NCBI RefSeq assembly: GCF_000308755.1
Contig: NZ_BAGF01000006.1
Coordinates: forward strand, 1-64,000
Source of the DNA: Nocardia pneumoniae NBRC 100136
GTDB lineage: Bacteria; Actinomycetota; Actinomycetes; Mycobacteriales; Mycobacteriaceae
Direction: 5' to 3'
DNA: 64,000 nucleotides
Shown: positions 57,032 through 64,000 of the stretch, piece by piece
How the letters are laid out: every line of letters begins with the position of its first letter
How positions within the stretch are numbered: position 1 is the stretch's first letter
Translations under genes and position numbers: made by a program
Notes under the pieces: model-generated
The model's input: the letters and a program-made list of their open reading frames with translations, nothing else
What the model was told of the DNA's origin: nothing
Database searches by the model: none

Positions 57032-57295
57032 CTACTCGCCCGCGGCCTCGCGCGCCGCGAGGCGGCGCAGCGGTGGCTCGGTGGTCGGCGCGACCCTGCG
57101 GTCGGGCAACTCCGCGAGCAAGGTGGTGGTCGCCGCTGCGATGGCCGCGACGGCCTTGTCGACGGCCGGTTTGGTGGTCGAGCTCAGGCCGGACACGCCA
57201 CCGACCTTGCGCACGTACTGCAGTGCGGCGGCATAGATTTCCTGCTCGGTTGCGGCAGGTTCCAGACCACGCAGGACGGTGATGTTTCTACACAT
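57032..57295 (-). CDS. DUF2277 protein
   Basis: 87 residues. The family signature is at the very start: MCRNITVLRGLEPAATEQEI and then AALQYVRKVGGVSGLS. Small cytoplasmic helical protein of unknown function, often near DNA-repair or redox genes elsewhere. Convergent with the PucR-type gene, 10 bases apart. Confidence 0.88.
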   Translation of the reverse strand: MCRNITVLRGLEPAATEQEIYAAALQYVRKVGGVSGLSSTTKPAVDKAVAAIAAATTTLLAELPDRRVAPTTEPPLRRLAAREAAGE

Positions 57296-57449
57296 GCGAG
57301 AACACTAGCTCCAGATCACGGCCCGCGTCAGGCAAGTAGACGAGCCGCGATCGATTCGCTCGACGGCCGCGTCGCCTCCCGGCGCGACGACGAGCACCGG
57401 AACCGCCAATACCCGGCCCGCGCCGTGGCGGATGGGGAACAATCGGGTC

Positions 57450-58283
57450 ATGTCTGCGCGCGGTGTACCGACCTTGACGACGTTTCCGTACGCGGAGCTG
57501 GACGAGCGTGAGGAAGACCATTGGTCCGGCGCCGCGATCTCCGACGACGAGCTGCGGGCGCTGGCTCTCGGGGCCTTCTACTCCGCGCGCTGGGACGCGT
57601 TCCACGACGCGCTGCTGCTCGGGCCGGAGCGTGCGCATCCGCTCGGCGACCGGCGGGAACTGGCCATCGACACGCTCACCGGCGCGTGGGGCATCACCGA
57701 CGGAACCGAGGCGCAGGCGTCGATGGAACAGTTGCTGGACGGTATGCACGCCCCGCTCTACGCCCTGGTGCATCCCCTCGTGACGGCATCGATCAACGCC
57801 AGCGAGCGCGACCGCTTCGGCGAGCGGGCCGATCGGCACCGGGCCTTCCTGCGGCAGGTCGGCGCGTTCCGCGGCATGGACAACCCAGAGGCGCTGGTCC
57901 GCGACTACGACATCTGGTCGCAGGCGATCAAGATCGGTTTCACCGATCACCTGGCCAGGCCGCTGCCCAGCGACATCCACGCCTGGGATCTGGCCAGGGT
58001 CGTCGCGGTGGCCAGGATGGCCTACACCGCCGGCTACCTCGATGCCGACGTGGCCTGGAGCTATCTCGGGCGCGCTCTGCCGATCGCGCAGCGCAAGTAC
58101 CGCAACTGGCGCCAGTTCGGGGACGCCTATCTCACCGGGTGGACCTACTGGCAGGCCTGCGAGGACCTGGCCGAACTGAAGAACGGCGGCGTCGACCGCC
58201 GCATGGAGCTACTGCGGCTGTGGCTGCGCCCGACCAGCCCGTGGCGGCGGGTCGCGCTGAACTCAGCTCCCGTCGGGGAGTGA
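57450..58283 (+). CDS. DUF1266 protein
   Basis: 277 residues from ATG 57450. The DUF1266 pattern is seen in SARWDAFHDALLLG, the AWDLARVVAVARMAYTAGYL stretch, and the C-terminal FGDAYLTGWTYW. DUF1266 members are suspected ankyrin- or toxin-associated proteins in some genera, but function is unknown. No ribosome site; AACAAT lies 6 bases before the ATG. It overlaps the convergent next gene by 21 bases. Confidence 0.8.
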   Translation: MSARGVPTLTTFPYAELDEREEDHWSGAAISDDELRALALGAFYSARWDAFHDALLLGPERAHPLGDRRELAIDTLTGAWGITDGTEAQASMEQLLDGMHAPLYALVHPLVTASINASERDRFGERADRHRAFLRQVGAFRGMDNPEALVRDYDIWSQAIKIGFTDHLARPLPSDIHAWDLARVVAVARMAYTAGYLDADVAWSYLGRALPIAQRKYRNWRQFGDAYLTGWTYWQACEDLAELKNGGVDRRMELLRLWLRPTSPWRRVALNSAPVGE

Positions 58284-59207
58284 ACGCAGGATGCCGCGGC
58301 CGTAGCGCTGGAACTGCGCGTCGTCGACCATGCCGAGCGAGTGCCGCTCCACCAGCAGCTCCCATTCCGAATACAGCTGGGCCACACCGGGATCCGCGGA
58401 GCCGGCGGCGCCGTCCGCGGATTCGCGGCGCACCGCGAAGTTCACCGCGCAGGTGACCCGCTCGGTGTCGGCGCGGTCGGCGCCAGCGAAACGCAGCGTC
58501 CGGTTGCCGTCGTGCACGTCCATGCCCGTAGTGCCGCGCACCGGACCGATCTCGCCGGGGCCGACCGGGGGAGTGTTCGTCGTCCGCGCCCAGATGACCG
58601 CGGGGATGGGCAGTTCGTAGGCGTACCGTGGCTCGCCGATGGCGATGAACAACAGCCGTCCCGTCGTCGCGGCGAGCAGGCCGAGACCGGTGCCCGCTGG
58701 GGGATGCCCGACCGCGACGGCGGTCTCCAGGACATACTCGTCAGGCGTCACGTAACGATGCAGAGCCGCTATCGCCGGTTTGGCCTCGCGCCGCGGCGTC
58801 ATCCTGCCCGCCGCCCGGTCCACGTCGGCGCGGGTGGGGCCACTGCGGCCCCAGGTGGGTGTGGGCGGATGCAGATCGGGCGCGGCGACGTCGATGCGCT
58901 GGGTGGTCAGGATGTGGGCGTTGATCCGCTCGACGATCTCGGTGGCCGCGGGGACGTCGTGCTCGGCGATCAGGACCGGCAGCGGCGTGCGGTCCGCTGG
59001 CACGCCGGTGAGCACGGGCGTCGGGTATCGCAGGTAGATCTCGATGACCACCGCGTCGTCCGCGCGCCGGTTCAGCCGGACCTTGAGCAGGTCCGAGACG
59101 GGAACGTCGAGCACGCGCTCGCCGTCGGACCCGGGCCGCAGCACGATCAGTCTGCCGCGACCATGACGCAATATCGCTGTGGGTGTTCGTAACTCGACTA
59201 TGTCCAT
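58263..59207 (-). CDS. protein of unknown function with C-terminal SHOCT-like segment
   Basis: 314 residues, ATG start. The N-terminal half looks beta-rich (PTAILRHGRGRLIVLRPG, AVVIEIYLRYP). The centre (DEYVLETAVAVGH, then LLAATTGRLLFIAIG) looks like a PH-type or YcxB-like strand pair. The end (LYSEWELLVERHSLGMVDDAQF) resembles a SHOCT oligomerisation motif. No membrane span or signal. I do not recognise a family. It is convergent with, and overlaps, the DUF1266 gene by 21 bases. Confidence 0.65.
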   Translation of the reverse strand: MDIVELRTPTAILRHGRGRLIVLRPGSDGERVLDVPVSDLLKVRLNRRADDAVVIEIYLRYPTPVLTGVPADRTPLPVLIAEHDVPAATEIVERINAHILTTQRIDVAAPDLHPPTPTWGRSGPTRADVDRAAGRMTPRREAKPAIAALHRYVTPDEYVLETAVAVGHPPAGTGLGLLAATTGRLLFIAIGEPRYAYELPIPAVIWARTTNTPPVGPGEIGPVRGTTGMDVHDGNRTLRFAGADRADTERVTCAVNFAVRRESADGAAGSADPGVAQLYSEWELLVERHSLGMVDDAQFQRYGRGILRSLPDGS

Positions 59208-59230
59208 ACCCCCTGCGCTCTGTCTGCTTC

Positions 59231-59460
59231 GCGGCGCTCCCGGGGCCCTTCGCGGTGACGTGAGCTACCGCATCCACGCCTGCCGCTCGCGCCGCTCCGT
59301 CTGTTTTCGCCGCGCTGCCGGGGCCCTTCGTGGTTACGCAAGCTATTGCCTCCGTGCCCGTCGCTCGCACTGCGTCTGATGGCGGCGCTCCAGGAGCCCT
59401 TGGTGGTTACGCAAGCTACCGCCTCCGTGCCCGTCGCTCGCGCCGCGTGGTTGTGTCGTC
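59231..59460. repeat. degenerate tandem repeat, about 73-78 bp, three copies
   Basis: Three related units start near 59231, 59311 and 59383. Shared blocks: GCGCT[CG]C[CA]GG, GCCCTT[CG]G[CT]GGT, TTACGCAAGCTA (units 2 and 3), TGCC[CG][TG]CGCTCGC. Spacing is 78 then 73 bases. They occupy the upstream half of the ftsH intergenic region (59208-59718). The rest of that region holds no gene or clear promoter I can name. The TCGCTCGCGCCGC word recurs twice after ftsH (62120-62178). Confidence 0.7.
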
Positions 59461-59718
59461 GCTCACGATAGGCCGAACATGCCATGATTGTTGCCACTTG
59501 GAGGAAGCCGAACCGGAGACATCGGGAACCACCGTCGGTCTCCGGCCGTTTACCTCTTTAGCTGCACCTGCAGCCGAACTGCGCGATGTATCGAGTAGAC
59601 CGTACGCGGTAACGTGGCATGTCCGCATCCGAACCCCCGCGGAACCGGACGCGCCAGACGCATCGCTAGGCAAGAACCGGAGACACCGGAAAGGACTGGC
59701 CGCCCCGGCCGACGCTCT

Positions 59719-62091
<2,373 letters not shown>

Positions 62092-62252
62092 AACCAGGGC
62101 GGCTTTCCGTCCCCGGGTCTGTCGCTCGCGCCGCAGGGACTGATCGCGGCGCCGCGGGCCTCTCGCTCGCGCCGCGACCGGTGACGATTAGGCTCGACCA
62201 TCGGGGGTGCCGAGTAATTGCCGGCATCCCGAGATTTTGGAGGTGTCCTCGA

Positions 62253-62936
62253 TTGTCGGCCAACAATCATGGCGGCGGCTACGTCCTCGCCGAGTCGAGT
62301 GCTGCGGAACACGACGGTGTCGACCTCGGCATCACCGAACCCGGCCTGGTCGCACTCGAAACCGGCAAGTCGTTCGATCAAGCCCGCGCCGAAGCCGCGG
62401 TGCGGGAGTTGTTGATCGCTGTCGGCGAGGACCCGGACCGGCCCGGTCTGCGGGAGACGCCCGCCCGGGTCGCGCGCGCGTACCGGGAGACGTTCGCCGG
62501 GCTCTACGTGGAGCCGGATTCGGTGCTCAACACCACGTTCGACGAGGGACACCAGGAACTCGTCCTGGTCAGGGACATCCCGATGTACTCGACCTGTGAG
62601 CACCATCTCGTGTCGTTCCACGGCGTAGCGCACGTCGGCTACATCCCCGGGCCGCACGGCCGGGTCACCGGCCTGTCCAAACTGGCCAGGCTGGTCGACC
62701 TGTACGCCAAGCGCCCCCAGGTGCAGGAGCGCCTGACCAGCCAGATCGCCGACGCGGTGATGCGCAAGCTGGACCCGCGCGGCGCCATCGTGGTGGTGGA
62801 AGCCGAGCACCTCTGCATGGCGATGCGCGGCATTCGCAAGCCGGGCGCCAGCACCACCACCTCCGCGGTGCGCGGACTGCTCCAGTCCAACGCCGCCTCG
62901 CGCGCCGAGGCGCTCGATCTCATTCTGCGTAAGTGA
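62253..62936 (+). CDS. folE: GTP cyclohydrolase I
   Basis: 227 residues from TTG 62253, chosen because GGAGGTG lies 7 bases upstream; earlier in-frame starts have no ribosome site. Zinc/substrate motif [21 protein letters not shown] in segments (Cys, His, His) and the later [16 protein letters not shown] are diagnostic. First step of tetrahydrofolate synthesis from GTP. Its stop overlaps folP (GTGA). It follows ftsH as in M. tuberculosis. Confidence 0.95.
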   Translation: MSANNHGGGYVLAESSAAEHDGVDLGITEPGLVALETGKSFDQARAEAAVRELLIAVGEDPDRPGLRETPARVARAYRETFAGLYVEPDSVLNTTFDEGHQELVLVRDIPMYSTCEHHLVSFHGVAHVGYIPGPHGRVTGLSKLARLVDLYAKRPQVQERLTSQIADAVMRKLDPRGAIVVVEAEHLCMAMRGIRKPGASTTTSAVRGLLQSNAASRAEALDLILRK

Positions 62937-63994
62937 GCGGGCCAGCGGTGTCCGGACTCAGGAGCGGCGATGAAAGCGCGGCGACAGGAGCGACGGGGGA
63001 AGACACCGCGAGTGGTGGCGAGCGCGCGACGACCGGTACGCCGCTCACCGGCCGTGACGACGGCGCGACGGGCACGGACGCCCAGATGACCGGGCCTGGA
63101 GGCGTCCGTGCACGGGGCGGTCGGTCCTGCGTCGTGATGGGCGTGGTGAACGTCACCAGCGATTCGTTCTCCGATGGCGGCAAGTATCTCGATCCCGATC
63201 TCGCCATCGCCCACGGCGTCCGGCTGTATGCCGCCGGGGCGGACATCATCGATGTCGGCGGCGAGTCCACCAGGCCCGGCGCGATCCGTATCGACGCGAC
63301 GACCGAGGCGGCCCGGGTCACGCCCGTCATCCGTGGACTCGTCGCGGCGGGCGTGCCGACCAGCGTAGACACCATGCGCGCCGCGGTGGCCGAGGCGGCG
63401 ATCGACGCCGGGGTCTCGGTGGTGAACGATGTCTCCGGCGGCCGCGCCGATCCCGATATGGTGCGGGTGGTCGCGTCCGCCGGGCTGCCGTGGATTCTCA
63501 TGCACTGGCGGGCCGGGGCCGACTACCGGCACACCGGCCCCGCCGACCACTACGACGACGTGGTCGCCGAGGTGCTGGCCGAGTTGAACGGCCAGGTGGA
63601 TGTGGCCGTCGCCGCCGGGGTCGATCCGTCCCGGCTGATTCTCGACCCCGGTCTGGGCTTCGCGAAGAACGCCGAACACAACTGGGCCCTGCTCGGCGCG
63701 CTGCCCGAACTCGTCGGCCACGGCCTGCCGATCCTGATCGGCGCCTCCCGCAAGCGTTTCCTCGGCGCGCTGCTCGCCAACGACGACGGACCGCGTCCAC
63801 CGGACGGCCGGGAGACGGCCACCGCGACTATCTCGGCGCTTGCCGCGGTGTACGGCGCGTGGGGTGTGCGCGTGCACGACGTGCGTGCCTCCCTGGATGC
63901 CATCGCCGTCGCCGACGCGTGGCAGAATGCCGCACGGCAGCGCGCCGCAGAGCACGACATCGCCCGTCCGAGTGCGCGAGGAGCTCACCGATGA
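62933..63994 (+). CDS. folP: dihydropteroate synthase
   Basis: 353 residues from GTG 62933. Core signature [16 protein letters not shown], then [30 protein letters not shown] and [10 protein letters not shown]. The first 65 residues are Thr/Gly/Asp low-complexity sequence not found in usual DHPS; a later start near GTG 63121 or the second GTG at 62949 is possible. It condenses p-aminobenzoate with pterin pyrophosphate and is the sulfonamide target. It overlaps the next gene by 4 bases (ATGA). Confidence 0.94.
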   Translation: MSGPAVSGLRSGDESAATGATGEDTASGGERATTGTPLTGRDDGATGTDAQMTGPGGVRARGGRSCVVMGVVNVTSDSFSDGGKYLDPDLAIAHGVRLYAAGADIIDVGGESTRPGAIRIDATTEAARVTPVIRGLVAAGVPTSVDTMRAAVAEAAIDAGVSVVNDVSGGRADPDMVRVVASAGLPWILMHWRAGADYRHTGPADHYDDVVAEVLAELNGQVDVAVAAGVDPSRLILDPGLGFAKNAEHNWALLGALPELVGHGLPILIGASRKRFLGALLANDDGPRPPDGRETATATISALAAVYGAWGVRVHDVRASLDAIAVADAWQNAARQRAAEHDIARPSARGAHR

Positions 63995-64000
63995 GCCAGT
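63991..64000 (+). CDS. folB: start of next folate-operon gene, probably folB (window edge)
   Basis: ATGAGCCAGT begins inside the folP stop (ATGA) and follows GAGGAG by 7 bases, so a coding region starts here. Only three codons are visible. The name rests on the usual folE-folP-folB-folK order in actinobacteria, not on sequence. Confidence 0.5.

Overview
The window comes from a high-GC actinomycete, most likely Nocardia or a close relative. No single marker proves this. I infer it from gene order that follows, gene for gene, the Mycobacterium tuberculosis segment running from acs (Rv3667) down to folP1 (Rv3608c), plus mycolate-type actinobacterial traits: leaderless genes, 6C and Ms1-type RNAs, furA-katG and a SAM-IV riboswitch. 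Gene names tied to Rv numbers rest on remembered synteny and family resemblance, not on a search.

Region 1 (1-6600): the 5' end of acs diverges from a four-gene peptide ABC transporter (lipoprotein, two permeases, fused double ATPase), followed by a degenerate Fic-like gene. Region 2 (6600-8380) is rich in RNA. A candidate Ms1 RNA, with promoter and terminator, lies on one side of a HAD phosphatase gene. A clear 6C small RNA and two perfect DnaA-box 9-mers lie on the other. Region 3 (8375-13742) is a reduced Tad/Flp pilus locus: ssd (TadZ-like), tadA, tadB, tadC, a short pilin, and TadE- and TadG-like genes. The TadE-like gene has no visible start codon. Region 4 (14029-22229) is housekeeping: a helicase with a C-terminal Cys cluster, cspA, topA with a Lys/Ala tail, a DinB-family protein, DNA polymerase III delta' and tRNA-Thr(CGT).

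Region 5 (22230-38760) is accessory. It holds a small secreted protein, furA-katG, an alpha/beta hydrolase and a DUF2752 protein. It also holds a large Pls/PosA-type polyamino-acid synthetase, translationally coupled to an M1 metallopeptidase. The residues I read from its adenylation domain match a lysine code, so this pair may make and trim an epsilon-poly-lysine-like polymer. Across the intergenic region a SAM-IV riboswitch precedes a cysteine desulfurase-like gene. Then follow a flavin reductase, a YbaK protein, a shortened UraD-like protein, echA21 and another small secreted protein.

Region 6 (39023-44022) returns to the conserved order: ppa, D-Ala-D-Ala carboxypeptidase, a zinc metalloprotease, tilS, hpt. 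Region 7 (44026-59207) is accessory again. A 4-bp-overlapping operon encodes a membrane Ser/Thr kinase, a paralogous probable pseudokinase with a Thr-rich 54-residue tandem repeat inserted in its kinase domain, and a cyclase-family hydrolase. It faces an amidase that lacks the usual catalytic Lys. Then come a LysR regulator, an ALDH/SDR pair divergent from a PucR-type regulator, DUF2277, DUF1266 and an unknown gene. Region 8 (59208-64000) holds an intergenic tandem repeat, ftsH and the folate operon folE-folP-(folB).

The two most system-like finds are the Pls/M1 pair and the kinase/pseudokinase/cyclase operon. Many genes here begin a TAnnnT box plus 6-7 bases before the start codon, with no Shine-Dalgarno sequence, which points to leaderless mRNAs.
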